A DNA stretch of 64,000 nt from Pseudosulfitobacter pseudonitzschiae (GTDB lineage Bacteria; Pseudomonadota; Alphaproteobacteria; Rhodobacterales; Rhodobacteraceae), in assembly GCF_002222635.1 (NCBI RefSeq), contig NZ_CP022419.1, positions 124,001 to 188,000 on the forward strand, written 5' to 3'. This document shows positions 45,074 to 54,605 of the stretch, piece by piece (positions within the stretch are counted from its first letter, which is position 1; each line of letters opens with the position of its first letter). A program made the translations under genes and the position numbers. Below the pieces are notes generated by a model. The model worked only from the letters and a program-made list of their open reading frames with translations, was not told the origin of the DNA and searched no databases.

Positions 45074-45518
45074 CCGTTTCTTCATCCAGCACTTCGGCAA
45101 ATTTCTTGAAGAACTTGGCCGCGAGCTTCTTCGAAGTGCTTTGAATAAGCCGGCTGCCGAGTTGTGCCAGCTTGCCGCCGATCTGCGCCTTGGCATCATA
45201 GGACAAGATCGTGGAGTCTCCGTCTGCAACCAGCGTGACATCCGCGCCGCCTTTGGCATGACCCGCAGCGCCGCCGCTGCCCTGTCCCGTGAGCGAAAAC
45301 GCGTCTGGTGCACCACTTTTGTCGAGTTGAACGTCTCCGCTAAAGCGCGCCTTCACCGGCCCGACTTTGAGCACGATCTTTGCTTCAAGTTCAGTGTCCG
45401 AATGTTGGATCAGCTCTTCACACCCTGGGATGCATTCACGCAAGATTTCGGGGTCGTTCAATGCTGCGTAAACGCGCGCCATGGGCGCATTGATGATGAT
45501 TTCGTCTTTAAGTTCCAT
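45066..45518 (-). CDS. coxG: CoxG, SRPBCC-family membrane-anchoring protein
   Basis: A 150-aa START-like protein: MELKDEIIINAPMARVYAAL, LRECIPGCEELIQHSD, KVGPVKARFSGDVQLD. This is the CoxG (CODH subunit G) core; known CoxG recruits CO dehydrogenase to the cytoplasmic membrane. Longer CoxG forms have a C-terminal hydrophobic extension that this one lacks. Confidence 0.88.
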   Translation of the reverse strand: MELKDEIIINAPMARVYAALNDPEILRECIPGCEELIQHSDTELEAKIVLKVGPVKARFSGDVQLDKSGAPDAFSLTGQGSGGAAGHAKGGADVTLVADGDSTILSYDAKAQIGGKLAQLGSRLIQSTSKKLAAKFFKKFAEVLDEETVG

Positions 45519-45530
45519 GGATTGTTTTTC

Positions 45531-45632
45531 CTAACAGCAAGGGGATTTGATGGACGCAAGCATTTCGGCCTGCGCAGGAATGAGGGCCCATTTTTGACGG
45601 CAGGCCCGAAGATAGGTGCGTAACTTTTTCAT
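45531..45632 (-). CDS. 33-aa coupled ORF between mobA-like gene and coxG
   Basis: The start ATG overlaps the stop of the mobA-like gene as ATGA. The frame reads MKKLRTYLRACRQKWALIPA and ends in SIKSPCC: a basic amphipathic N-terminus, three Cys, and a CC C-terminus. It ends 12 bp before the coxG start. The 4-base coupling makes translation likely, but a short leader ORF for coxG is an equal reading. Confidence 0.45.
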   Translation of the reverse strand: MKKLRTYLRACRQKWALIPAQAEMLASIKSPCC

Positions 45633-46240
45633 GTCAGATCCTTTTGCGGCATCATTTGTTCGAAGGCCCCAAACGCGGCGGGGGTGTCGATGTCATTGAA
45701 GAATCCGGCTTGTGTCATTGGGACATGCTGGGTCAGTTCAGGATGTGCCCGCGTGAATTTCCCACAGCCAGGGTTGGCCTGATCTGCAAGCAATCGGGCG
45801 CGCATGGCCGCGGGCACAACGATAGGATTGCCGCGTGCGGTGTCTTTGAAAGGGATTGAGATTTTCTGAACGTCCCCCGCCAAATGCGCTGTAATTAATG
45901 CACGAAGGTCGTCTGTTGTAAGGTGTGGTTGGTCGCCAAGCCCGATCAGATATTGCTGCGAGCCGCGTGCCTTAAGAAGCCCCGCGCGGACTGAAAACGG
46001 TTGCCCCGCGTCGAAATCTGCGTTGTGAATAAACTGGATCGGTAAGCCGTCAAGGGCAGCCTCGATCCTATCGGATTCAAATCCTGTCACCACGCACACC
46101 CGACCGTCCAAGGCCGCAATGTAGGTTTCAACGACGTGCCGGATCATCGGTTTGCCGTGGATCGGCAACAGTAATTTGTTGCGATCTTCCATGCGTCGCG
46201 ACAGACCTGCGGCCAAAATGATCGCGCCAAAACTATCCAT
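45629..46240 (-). CDS. MobA/MocA-like nucleotidyltransferase for the molybdenum cofactor
   Basis: A 203-aa NTP transferase of the MobA-like fold. GAIILAAGLSRRMEDRNKLL is the nucleotide-binding opening, GLGDQPHLTTDDLRAL holds the metal-binding Asp, and GNPIVVPAAMRARLL follows. CO dehydrogenase uses molybdopterin cytosine dinucleotide, so a CTP-dependent MocA role is inferred. ATG at 46240 overlaps coxF by 8 bp. It is inserted between coxF and coxG compared with Oligotropha. Confidence 0.85.
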   Translation of the reverse strand: MDSFGAIILAAGLSRRMEDRNKLLLPIHGKPMIRHVVETYIAALDGRVCVVTGFESDRIEAALDGLPIQFIHNADFDAGQPFSVRAGLLKARGSQQYLIGLGDQPHLTTDDLRALITAHLAGDVQKISIPFKDTARGNPIVVPAAMRARLLADQANPGCGKFTRAHPELTQHVPMTQAGFFNDIDTPAAFGAFEQMMPQKDLT

Positions 46241-47012
46241 TCTGGGCGACACTCGCCAAAAGATCACGTTTGACCTGTGTCAGTTCCGCAAGAATCGACA
46301 GCGCGATCTCGGCAGGTGTGACAGCGCCAATGTTCAGCCCGGCGGGCGCACGGACAGTGGCGATTTGTGCGGGATCGGTACCTGCCGCGATCAGCTTTTC
46401 GGACAGGCTCGCAAACTTTTTGGAGCTGCCAACGAAGGCGACGTACTCAACAATACCAGCCAACCCTGTCTTCAACGCAGCCAGATCACCTTGGCCTTGC
46501 GTCGCAATCACAAGATACCGTGCGCGATTGGGTGTGCGTGCGGCCAAAGGGGCGTCCACGCTGACAGTTTTGACGGCCCAACCAAACTGCGGTGCGAGCT
46601 CTGTCAGCTTTTCAGCCACTGGAGATTCTCCAAAGACCAGCAAATCAGGCGTGGGGAGGTGAGGTTCGATAAAGATGTCGATGGTGCCTTTGGAGGGGCA
46701 TCCGTTGCGTGCAAAACGGACGCCATCAACGTCATCGCCTGCAACCACGCCCTTTTCCGTCAGCTCCTCTTGCGGGGCGACCGAGATGAATTGGGGCTGT
46801 CCTGTCGCATAGGCCCGCAAGGTCGCCTCTTTGATCGCACCACGCACGCAGCCGCCGCCAAGCCATCCTTGAAGGATCTTTCCATCTTCGCGCAACAACG
46901 CCTTGGCGCCGGGTTTGGCTGAGGTGGTTCCTGCGGTGCGCACAATCGTGGCGATGGCGAAACAGTCTTCGCCCTCGTTCAATCCGTGGTCCATGATCTG
47001 TTTGGGTGTCAT
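46233..47012 (-). CDS. coxF: XdhC/CoxF family maturation protein
   Basis: A 259-aa XdhC-type protein: FAIATIVRTAGTTSAKPGAKALLREDG, then the conserved GGGCVRGAIKEATLRAYATGQ, then a Rossmann part (YLVIATQGQGDLAALK, RAPAGLNIGAVTPAEIALSI). It takes the coxF place, after coxE. Known coxF mutants in Oligotropha make an immature CODH lacking the full [CuSMoO2] cluster. Confidence 0.85.
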   Translation of the reverse strand: MTPKQIMDHGLNEGEDCFAIATIVRTAGTTSAKPGAKALLREDGKILQGWLGGGCVRGAIKEATLRAYATGQPQFISVAPQEELTEKGVVAGDDVDGVRFARNGCPSKGTIDIFIEPHLPTPDLLVFGESPVAEKLTELAPQFGWAVKTVSVDAPLAARTPNRARYLVIATQGQGDLAALKTGLAGIVEYVAFVGSSKKFASLSEKLIAAGTDPAQIATVRAPAGLNIGAVTPAEIALSILAELTQVKRDLLASVAQNG

Positions 47013-48190
47013 AGCCGCGCCATTTCGGTCTCGAGCGCTGCCAAGTCGCCCAGAGTATTGGCTGCGCGAAAGAGATCCAGATGCGGCAATGCCCCTGCCA
47101 TCGCTTTGGCAGTCGGTTCATAACCGTCCCAACCTTTGAGCGGGTTAAGCCAGATGATCTTGCAGCCGCGTTTTTTCAAGCGAGCGAGCGCGTCGGAAAT
47201 CCCGTCTGGTGATGCGGTGTCATAACCGTCCGACAGGATCATCACGACGGTTCGGTTATCAACGAAGCGACGGCCATAGGTGTTTGCAAACGTATCAAGG
47301 CTCTTCGCGATCTTTGATCCACCTGCGAAACCTTCGGCCAGCAAAGACAATCGGGCCAGCGCGCGCAGTGCATCCTTGTCGCGAAGGGCTTCGGTAATTC
47401 GCACAAGGCGGGTGTGAAACAGATATGCATCGGCACGAGAATCGGCGCGCATTAAGCCTGCAAGGAACGCAAGGAAAATACGTGAATAGACGGTCATCGA
47501 TCCCGACACATCACAGATCGCCGTGATCCGCAGCGTGCGGTCAGGCCGCTGGCGTTTGGGCAGCGCGAAGGGTTCGCCACCCGTCGCAAGGCTTTGCCGC
47601 ATGACTTTGCGAAAGTGGATTTGATCCCCTTTGCGCGCGGCTTTTCGACGACGTGAACGGCGATCCCGCAGCACTGCCCCAAGACGCAAGGCGATCTTTT
47701 CAGCCTCGGCAATATCCTCGGGGCGGACAAGGTCGCGCAGGTCTTTCTTGAACAGGTTGGTGACATCCGTTGCAATCAATTTGCCCTCCCCGTCGCTTTC
47801 GGCTTCGCCATCGCCACCGTCAGGGCCGCCGATGTCGCCAGTTCCGCTGCTTGCGTCTTCGCTGGTTTCGCGACTGGACTGTACGTTTTCACTTTGACTT
47901 GGGGTCGCTGTTGCGGTCACACGGGTTTTGACCCGCCCGCCATTCATCCAAAAGCTGTTGAACAAACCGTCGAACTGCGCCGCTTCTTCGGCGCAGCCGG
48001 TAAACACAGATTTCAGTGCGCGGCGTGCATCGTGGGGGTTTGCCGCGTTGATATGGGTCAAGGCATCCAGTGCCGCGCCCGTTTCACCCACGCCAAGCCG
48101 CAAGCCGTTGTCACGTAGATGCGCAACAAATCCGGCCATTCGGGCGGCAGGGCCGGGATCGCGGGCGGCAAATTTGGTCACAAGGCTCAT
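47009..48190 (-). CDS. coxE: CoxE, VWA-domain protein
   Basis: A 393-aa protein. The C-terminal von Willebrand A domain has the MIDAS motif in TAICDVSGSMTVYSRIFLAF near residue 231 and DNRTVVMILSDGYDT near 316. The N-terminal half is helical with an acidic, low-complexity linker (ESDGEGKL region). CoxE partners with the AAA+ protein CoxD in copper and sulfur insertion. Overlaps of 4 bp on both sides indicate one transcript. Confidence 0.9.
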   Translation of the reverse strand: MSLVTKFAARDPGPAARMAGFVAHLRDNGLRLGVGETGAALDALTHINAANPHDARRALKSVFTGCAEEAAQFDGLFNSFWMNGGRVKTRVTATATPSQSENVQSSRETSEDASSGTGDIGGPDGGDGEAESDGEGKLIATDVTNLFKKDLRDLVRPEDIAEAEKIALRLGAVLRDRRSRRRKAARKGDQIHFRKVMRQSLATGGEPFALPKRQRPDRTLRITAICDVSGSMTVYSRIFLAFLAGLMRADSRADAYLFHTRLVRITEALRDKDALRALARLSLLAEGFAGGSKIAKSLDTFANTYGRRFVDNRTVVMILSDGYDTASPDGISDALARLKKRGCKIIWLNPLKGWDGYEPTAKAMAGALPHLDLFRAANTLGDLAALETEMARL

Positions 48191-49062
48191 GCGGCTTTGC
48201 CTGCCAAAAGTTGTGCGATTTCTGTTGGGATCGCATCGTGGTCCATTTGCGTTTTTAACAGGGTCGTCAGCGTCGCCTGCAAAATCGCCGGATCGGTCGT
48301 CAGATCGGCCACGCCAAGACCCATCAGAGCAGCGGTAAAATCAAGCATCTCGGCAATGCCCGGTTTCTTTTCCAGTTCCTGTTTGCGCAATGCCTGAACG
48401 AACCCAACGATTTGCGCGCACAGACGATCGGTGATGTCAGGATAGCGCGTGATCAGGATCGCAAGCTCGGTGTCGTGATCGGGATAGGGCACGTGGGCAT
48501 ACAGGCAACGACGGCGCAATGCATCGCTTAGATCGCGCGTGCCGTTGGCGGTCAGGATAACCATCGGCCGCGTCGTTGCGGTGATTGTGCCCATTTCGGG
48601 AATGGTCACCTGAAATTCTGACAGAATTTCGAGCAGGTATGCCTCGAACTCCTCATCGGCGCGGTCAATTTCGTCGATTAGCAGAACCGGTGCTTTGTCT
48701 TGGCGGATCGCCTTGAGCAACGGGCGTTCAAGCAGAAACTCGTCTGAGAATATCCGTGCTTCAACGGTTTTACCCGTCTCGCCATCTTCAGAAGCTGCGC
48801 GGATTGCCAGTAGTTGGCGTTGATAATTCCATTCGTAAATTGCCTGCGCGGCGTCCAGTCCTTCATAGCACTGCAAACGGATCAGTTGCGTATCTTGAAC
48901 AGCCGCCAAAACACGCGCGACTTCGGTCTTACCTACACCGGCGGCCCCTTCGAGCAGCAATGGACGGCCCAGCGACAATGACAAATGCAGCGCCATCGAA
49001 AGATCACCCGAGGCGATATACCCCTGATCGGCCATAGCCGTTTGTAACGTTGTCCAAGTCAT
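48187..49062 (-). CDS. coxD: CoxD, MoxR-type AAA+ ATPase
   Basis: A 291-aa AAA+ chaperone of the MoxR group: Walker A in LEGAAGVGKTEVARVLA near residue 37, Walker B in VLLIDEIDRADEEFEAYLLEIL near 126, sensor 1 in VILTANGTRDLSDALRRR near 170. Known CoxD is a membrane chaperone that unfolds apo-CODH for [CuSMoO2] assembly. It follows coxL by 51 bp. Confidence 0.92.
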   Translation of the reverse strand: MTWTTLQTAMADQGYIASGDLSMALHLSLSLGRPLLLEGAAGVGKTEVARVLAAVQDTQLIRLQCYEGLDAAQAIYEWNYQRQLLAIRAASEDGETGKTVEARIFSDEFLLERPLLKAIRQDKAPVLLIDEIDRADEEFEAYLLEILSEFQVTIPEMGTITATTRPMVILTANGTRDLSDALRRRCLYAHVPYPDHDTELAILITRYPDITDRLCAQIVGFVQALRKQELEKKPGIAEMLDFTAALMGLGVADLTTDPAILQATLTTLLKTQMDHDAIPTEIAQLLAGKAA

Positions 49063-49113
49063 CGGTGTCCTCCCAGACGATGCGGGCCGCGCAAGGCAGC
49101 CCGCATCAATACC

Positions 49114-51540
49114 TTAGTCGTGCATGCCAAGATTGTTGGCTGTCTGCCAAATGCGCCAATGATCATGGGGCATATTGGTATGACGGTTGCCAAATGGTCT
49201 GAACGCATCTTGCACAGCATTTGAGAAGCAAGGCACGCCACCGACATGTGGGCTTTCGCCCACACCCTTGGCCCCAATCGGGTGGTGCGGGCTTGGGGTG
49301 ACAGTGAAGTCGGTCTCGTAATTTGGCACTTCCCATGCTGTTGGCAGAAAGAAGTCCATCAACGTGGCCGTTTTGACGTTGCCCATGTCGTCATAGGCAA
49401 TCTCTTGCCCCAAGGCGACGGCAAGTGCTTCGGTCAGGCCACCATGGATTTGCCCTTCGATGACCATCGGGTTGATCCGTGTGCCACAATCATCCAGCGC
49501 ATAGAAACGGCGGATTTCAGGCACGCCAGTATCGACGTCGATGTCCATGACACAGACATAGGCCCCAAACGGGTAGGTCATGTTTGGCGGATCATAGTAG
49601 CTGACCGCCTCAAGACCTGGCTCAAGCCCTGGGATGGCCTGATTGTAGGCAGCGTAAGCGATTTCCTTCATTGTCTTGAACTGCTCAGGCGATCCTTTGA
49701 CGACGAACCGGTCCACGTCGAACTCCACGTCGTTGTCGTGAACTTCTAGCAGATAGGCCGCAATCATCTGCGCCTTGGCACGGATTTTGCGACCTGCCAT
49801 TGCTGCTGCTGCACCCGCAACTGGAGTGGAACGAGAGCCATAGGTGCCCAGACCGTAAGGCGCTGTATCGGTGTCGCCTTCCTCAATCGTGATGCTTTCA
49901 GCGGACAGGCCAATCTCGGTCGCGAGGATTTGCGCGAAGGTCGTGGCGTGGCCTTGGCCTTGGCTGATCGTCCCAAGCCGCGCGACGGCCGATCCTGTTG
50001 GGTGGATGCGGATTTCGCAGCTGTCAAACATGCCCATCCCAAGGATGTCGCAGTTCTTGACAGGTCCCGCGCCGACGATCTCGGTGAAGAACGACAGACC
50101 GATGCCCATGACCTTGCGCGTTTCGCCGCGTTTGAAAGCCTCGACCCGTTCTGCTTGTTCAGCACGCAGACCTTTGTAGTCCACGGCCAACAACGCTTTG
50201 TCCCACGCGGTTTGATAATCGCCGGAGTCGTATTCCCAACCAAGGGCAGCGGTATATGGGAACTGCTCTTTCTTGATGAAGTTGATCGAGCGCAACTCTG
50301 CGGGGTCCATGTTGAGTTCAATCGCGAGGACTTCGATCATGCGCTCAATGAAATACACAGCCTCAGTGACGCGGAATGAACAGCGGTATGAAACGCCGCC
50401 CGGGGCCTTGTTGGTGTAGACACCGTCAACGCCAAGATAGGCGACGGGGATATCATAGGATCCCGTACAGATGTTCATGAAACCCGCTGGGAACTTGGTC
50501 GGGTCGGCACAAGCATCAAACGCGCCGTGATCGGCTGTGACGTGGCAATGCAGGCCAGTGATCTTGCCCTCTTTGGTGGCGCTGATCTTGCCCTTCATCC
50601 AGTAATCGCGGGCGAAGGCAGTGGACATCAGGTTTTCCATCCGGTCCTCGACCCATTTCACAGGAACGCCCGTGACGATGGATGCGACGATTGAGCAGAC
50701 ATAGCCGGGGTAGACGCCAACTTTGTTGCCAAACCCACCACCGATATCGGGGGAAACGACACGGATGTTGTGCTCTTCAATACCTGACAGCAGGGACGCA
50801 ACCGTACGCACCACATGCGGGGCTTGGAAAGTGCCCCAAAGGGTCAGTTTGCCGTTCACCTTATCCATCGACGCAACAGAACCGCAGGTCTCAAGCGGGC
50901 ACGGGTGGGTGCGGTGATAATACATTTCTTCAGTGGCAACGACTTCGGCGTTGTCGATCACTTGATTGGTGGCCTCTTCTTCGCCAGCTTCCCATGTGAA
51001 GATGTGATTGGGGTGCTTGCGTGGGCCGTGCGCACCGTTTGGAATTGATCCATCTTCGGCCACCAGATCTTCGCGCAGGACAACATCCGATTGCAGCGAT
51101 TTAAATGGATCGACGATGACTTCGAGTTCTTCGTAATCTACCTCGACTAGCTCAACCGCGTCGGCCGCGATGTAGCGGTCGTTGGCCACGACGAAGGCGA
51201 CCTCTTGGCCTTGGAACAAAACCTTACCGTCGGCTAACACCATTTGCTTGTCACCCGCGAGCGTAGGCATCCAGTGCAGGTTCAACGGTTCAAGGTCTTT
51301 GGCCGTCAGAACCGCGACAACACCAGGCAGCGCCATTGCGGCGTCGATGTTGATCGATTTGACCCGAGCGTGCGCATAGGGCGACCGTACGAAATCGCCG
51401 TGCAACATGCCGGGCAGTTTGATGTCATCGACGTAGTTGCCCTTGCCTTGGGTAAAACGTGCATCTTCGACCCGCTTGCGCGAGCAACCCATGCCTTTAA
51501 GGTTAGCGACCCGTTCGTCGCGTGTGATTTCATCCTTCAT
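49114..51540 (-). CDS. coxL: CoxL, large subunit of form I aerobic CO dehydrogenase
   Basis: An 808-aa molybdenum hydroxylase subunit, the usual form I length, oxidising CO to CO2. The form I signature is SYRCSFR, where most have AYRCSFR; the copper-binding Cys is residue 387, one off from Cys388 of Oligotropha. [13 protein letters not shown] carries the active-site Glu762. [20 protein letters not shown] near residue 265 is a cofactor-binding loop. Form II enzymes have AYxGAGR instead, so true CO oxidation is likely. It overlaps coxS by 4 bp. Confidence 0.95.
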   Translation of the reverse strand: MKDEITRDERVANLKGMGCSRKRVEDARFTQGKGNYVDDIKLPGMLHGDFVRSPYAHARVKSINIDAAMALPGVVAVLTAKDLEPLNLHWMPTLAGDKQMVLADGKVLFQGQEVAFVVANDRYIAADAVELVEVDYEELEVIVDPFKSLQSDVVLREDLVAEDGSIPNGAHGPRKHPNHIFTWEAGEEEATNQVIDNAEVVATEEMYYHRTHPCPLETCGSVASMDKVNGKLTLWGTFQAPHVVRTVASLLSGIEEHNIRVVSPDIGGGFGNKVGVYPGYVCSIVASIVTGVPVKWVEDRMENLMSTAFARDYWMKGKISATKEGKITGLHCHVTADHGAFDACADPTKFPAGFMNICTGSYDIPVAYLGVDGVYTNKAPGGVSYRCSFRVTEAVYFIERMIEVLAIELNMDPAELRSINFIKKEQFPYTAALGWEYDSGDYQTAWDKALLAVDYKGLRAEQAERVEAFKRGETRKVMGIGLSFFTEIVGAGPVKNCDILGMGMFDSCEIRIHPTGSAVARLGTISQGQGHATTFAQILATEIGLSAESITIEEGDTDTAPYGLGTYGSRSTPVAGAAAAMAGRKIRAKAQMIAAYLLEVHDNDVEFDVDRFVVKGSPEQFKTMKEIAYAAYNQAIPGLEPGLEAVSYYDPPNMTYPFGAYVCVMDIDVDTGVPEIRRFYALDDCGTRINPMVIEGQIHGGLTEALAVALGQEIAYDDMGNVKTATLMDFFLPTAWEVPNYETDFTVTPSPHHPIGAKGVGESPHVGGVPCFSNAVQDAFRPFGNRHTNMPHDHWRIWQTANNLGMHD

Positions 51541-52031
51541 TGTGCCGCCTCCTTGGCTGCATTCATCTCAGACGCCGCTGAGAGAATTGATTTCACGATG
51601 TTCTGATAGCCGGTGCAGCGGCAGATGTTGCCAGCAATGCCGAAGCGCACATCTTCCTCGGTCGGGTTGGGATTTTCCTCGAGCAACTTGGCCGCACGTG
51701 TGATCATGCCTGGTGTGCAGAAACCGCACTGAAGCCCGTGGTGCTCTTTGAAGTTCTCTTGCAGGACGTGCAGCGCGTCTGGGTTGCCGAGTCCTTCGAT
51801 GGTGGTGACCTCTGCGCCATTGGCTTGAGCCACAAAAACTGTACAGGATTTCACCGACTTGCCGTTCATCGTGACCGTGCAGGCCCCACAATGGGACGTT
51901 TCACAGCCCACGTGTGGACCCGTGATGTTGAGCTTTTCCCGCAGTGCGTAGATCAGCAGTTCGCGTGGCTCAGCGAGGAATTCGTGGTCTTCGCCGTTGA
52001 CGTTAAGTTTGACGTGCATCTTGTTTGACAT
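51537..52031 (-). CDS. coxS: CoxS, iron-sulfur subunit of CO dehydrogenase
   Basis: A 164-aa protein with two [2Fe-2S] clusters. The plant-type cluster uses [11 protein letters not shown] and a downstream Cys in SVKSCTVF; the second uses QCGFCTPGM and [13 protein letters not shown]. The start at 52031 ([18 protein letters not shown]) follows an AGGAGAAATA ribosome site; a longer frame from 52115 runs into coxM. It passes electrons from CoxL to the FAD of CoxM. Confidence 0.95.
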   Translation of the reverse strand: MSNKMHVKLNVNGEDHEFLAEPRELLIYALREKLNITGPHVGCETSHCGACTVTMNGKSVKSCTVFVAQANGAEVTTIEGLGNPDALHVLQENFKEHHGLQCGFCTPGMITRAAKLLEENPNPTEEDVRFGIAGNICRCTGYQNIVKSILSAASEMNAAKEAAQ

Positions 52032-52044
52032 GTTTATTTCTCCT

Positions 52045-52899
52045 CTACGCCCGTGACCAAGCGCGCGCGATGGCGCGGCCAAGGACGATGCCAGCAGCGT
52101 GGCGTTTGAATGCAACGGGGCCGCGGTTGTCTTCTGTTGGATCGATGTCGACCAGCATGGCGGTCACGGCAGCTTTCACGGCCGCTTCATCGCACGCTGT
52201 GCCAACGAGTGCCGCGCCTGCGCCTTTTGACCAGACCGGCGTATCGCTGAGGTTGGTCATCGCGATTGAGGCCGCAGCAACTTTGCCACCCTCTTTGGAG
52301 ATTTGCGCGGCAGCAGCAGCCGTCGCATAATCGCCAATCTTGCGCTTTTGCTTTTCATAGGCGAAGCCACCGACGGGGACTGCAAAGCTCACAGCTGTCA
52401 GGACCTCTTCGTCTTCGCGTTCGGTCATATACGCGGCTTCGTAGAAATCGCGCGCATCGACCACTCGGTCCCCGTCAGGGCCAACGAGGTGAAACTGTGC
52501 GTTCAGGCATTGCATCAGGCCAGGCATGTCGTTGCCAGGATCCCCGTTTGCGACGTTGCCACCCACTGTGCCCATGTAACGGACCTGTGGGTCTGCAATT
52601 TGCAGGGCCGCCTCTTTCATGATGGGGGCGGCCTTTTCCATCTCTGCAGAATTGATGATCTCGTGCTGTGTAACCATCGCGCCGATCTTGATGGTGCCGC
52701 CTGTAATTGCGATCCCGTTCAGCCCCTGAATTGCTTGCAAATCGATCAGATGCGGCACCTCGGCCATCCGCAGCTTCATCATCGGGATCAGGCTGTGCCC
52801 ACCCGCGATCACCCGCGCATCATCTCCATGTTCTTGAAGCAGGGCGATTACGCCTGCCATGTCTGTCGGCCTGTAGTACTCGAACGCCGCTGGTATCAT
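52045..52899 (-). CDS. coxM: CoxM, FAD subunit of CO dehydrogenase
   Basis: A 284-aa flavoprotein: [22 protein letters not shown] near residue 32 and [24 protein letters not shown] near 111 are the two FAD motifs of xanthine-oxidase-family medium subunits. It is the first structural gene of the coxMSL set. The 135-bp gap upstream carries a three-copy direct repeat likely to be the regulator's site. Confidence 0.93.
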   Translation of the reverse strand: MIPAAFEYYRPTDMAGVIALLQEHGDDARVIAGGHSLIPMMKLRMAEVPHLIDLQAIQGLNGIAITGGTIKIGAMVTQHEIINSAEMEKAAPIMKEAALQIADPQVRYMGTVGGNVANGDPGNDMPGLMQCLNAQFHLVGPDGDRVVDARDFYEAAYMTEREDEEVLTAVSFAVPVGGFAYEKQKRKIGDYATAAAAAQISKEGGKVAAASIAMTNLSDTPVWSKGAGAALVGTACDEAAVKAAVTAMLVDIDPTEDNRGPVAFKRHAAGIVLGRAIARAWSRA

Positions 52900-52974
52900 T
52901 GCTTCGCCTCCCGTTTCCGCAATTAAGTTCAGAAGGACAGACTGTACGCAGCGGTATGCAGGCGCTTGCGTTTA

Positions 52975-53029
52975 TCAACGAAGTGATCGCGATTTTGCAC
53001 GAAATGCGCCTCAGACTGCACGAACTGCG
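52975..53029. promoter_or_regulatory. Three direct repeats with 21-bp period upstream of coxM
   Basis: TGCACGAAATGCG at 52996 and TGCACGAACTGCG at 53017 differ in one base; a weaker third copy TCAACGAAGTGAT lies exactly 21 bp further on at 52975. All share ACGAANTG in register. Tandem direct repeats two helix turns apart are the expected form of a LytTR-domain binding site, and the next gene, coxC, encodes such a protein. Confidence 0.6.
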
Positions 53030-53034
53030 ACAGT

Positions 53035-54156
53035 CTAAAGACCCAATGCGTCGTGGACGAGCTTTAGATTCGAGCGGCTTACCGGAACAGAGGGCAGCTT
53101 GGCGTCGCCAAAGCGGCACACACCGTTGTCTTTCAGCCGCTCGAAATGCTCGACCAGCTTTGGGTTCACCAAATAGCTCCGGTGGGTTTTGATAAACCCA
53201 ACCCTATCCAGCCGCTTAAACGCCTCGGTGATTGGCCAAGCGCAGAAGTGCTGTTCTTTCAGGGTGTAGACGTTGGTGTAATGGCCTTCGGCGCGCACAA
53301 ACGCGACCTGAGCGGGATCAATCAATTGCGTAACCCCATTGCGTTCGCAAGGAATGCGTAAAGCTATTTGTACAGGTGCTGACATAGTGGGTACCTTGGA
53401 GGGACTCGCCGAAACCACAGAAGGTTCCGCCGCTTGGGGCGTGACCGGGTCAAGGAACGTCACTCCCATCCAGAGGAATGCGCCAAAGATGACAAAGCTT
53501 GATAAGATAACGCCCATCGCGAGCGTTTCGTTACTCATGACTGGGCCGAATTCATTCAAAGTCGGAACAGCGACAAAATTGGTCCCAGCCATGGCAGCAA
53601 AATGAACAGCGCTGACAGCGGCCCCAAAGCACAACGTTCCAAGTAAAATGCTGCGATTGGTTCGTTGGCCATAAGCAATCCAAAACGCGGCAATACAAAG
53701 CACGACTGCAGACACGACGGCCACAAGGATACCCGAAGGTGTATAGACCGCGCGGCACAATTGCAGACCGGCCATGCCCACATAATGCATCGCCAGAATT
53801 CCAAATCCAACCAACGCGCCTGCCGCAGACAAGGTGAAAGGTGTCCGTTCGCGAAAGTGCAGTAACAGCAAAGCCGTCCCCACAATAAGGATAGCCAGCA
53901 ATGCGGACGCGAGCGTTATCGCGGCATCATAGTAAAATAGGATGGGCATCTGAATGCCAAGCATTGCCACGAAATGCATCGACCAGATACCACCGCCCAA
54001 AGCGACAGCTGACATTGCTATTGACGCTTTGCGGCGCAAAACGCTTTGCTTGGAAAGATCCTTGGACAACGTCAAACCCGTGAAGCCCGCGATAAAGGCA
54101 ACTACGATCGATGCGATGACAAGTGCAGCGTTATGGCTAAAGTCTAGGAATTCCAT
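53035..54156 (-). CDS. coxC: CoxC-like membrane sensor-regulator (MHYT + LytTR)
   Basis: A 373-aa protein. The N-terminal 230 residues have seven or so spans with MHYT-type motifs (GIWSMHFVAMLGI, GILAMHYVGMAGL, SAVHFAAMAGTNF), thought to bind a metal and sense CO, O2 or NO. The C-terminal LytTR DNA-binding domain runs from about 270 (QIALRIPCERNGVTQLIDPA, VGFIKTHRSYLVNPKLVEHF). Oligotropha CoxC and CoxH have this layout. Start ATG at 54156; an upstream TTG is possible. It probably activates coxMSL in response to CO. Confidence 0.85.
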   Translation of the reverse strand: MEFLDFSHNAALVIASIVVAFIAGFTGLTLSKDLSKQSVLRRKASIAMSAVALGGGIWSMHFVAMLGIQMPILFYYDAAITLASALLAILIVGTALLLLHFRERTPFTLSAAGALVGFGILAMHYVGMAGLQLCRAVYTPSGILVAVVSAVVLCIAAFWIAYGQRTNRSILLGTLCFGAAVSAVHFAAMAGTNFVAVPTLNEFGPVMSNETLAMGVILSSFVIFGAFLWMGVTFLDPVTPQAAEPSVVSASPSKVPTMSAPVQIALRIPCERNGVTQLIDPAQVAFVRAEGHYTNVYTLKEQHFCAWPITEAFKRLDRVGFIKTHRSYLVNPKLVEHFERLKDNGVCRFGDAKLPSVPVSRSNLKLVHDALGL

Positions 54157-54195
54157 GTCGCTTGCATGCACCAAATTTTGTACAAATCAAACCCA

Positions 54196-54221
54196 TAAGA
54201 TTGGCTGTCAACTCAATCTTA
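54196..54221. promoter_or_regulatory. Inverted repeat upstream of coxC
   Basis: TAAGATTG and CAATCTTA, perfect 8-bp arms with a 10-bp spacer, 40 bp before the coxC start. A possible operator; no known match. Confidence 0.35.
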
Positions 54222-54605
54222 CGCCATCAACCAAGTGTGCCAGATGCCGCCTACAGGCATTTTACCCGTCTATCTGAGTGCGCTTGTGACCGGACAAGAC
54301 ACACCGAACAGGCGGCATGACGTTCTAGAATACTAGAGGCCCTTTGTGACTTCTTTTTTGAACTAAGTGCCAAAAATTGTCTGTGTAAGCGTGCTGGTTT
54401 GTTCCAATGCGCCTCTTGCCGTTAATGCCGGACCGAAGTCTCATAAATCTTACCGAACTTGGTTTTGGCTGCGCCATTTTTCGAGAAGCGGACATTGGAG
54501 CAGCTGCAGCGAATTCACCCTTCGTCCCGCTGAGCCGCCGTTCGTCTAGGGCGCGGCGAATGTCAGCTTCCCGTCCTCCCCGACAAACAGGCGATGTCCG
54601 CCACC
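54222..54605. other. Right border of the cox block
   Basis: A 384-bp spacer between coxC and virD4 without a convincing gene. The plus strand near 54407 reads MPDRSLINLTELGFGCAIF, faintly like the opening of an aldo/keto reductase, but the frame loses that pattern within 20 codons. It may hold a gene remnant from the cox insertion. Confidence 0.35.

Noticed and set aside
54407-54470. Aldo/keto-reductase-like opening (LTELGFGCAIF)
   Set aside because: Only about 15 residues fit and the pattern stops; may be chance.
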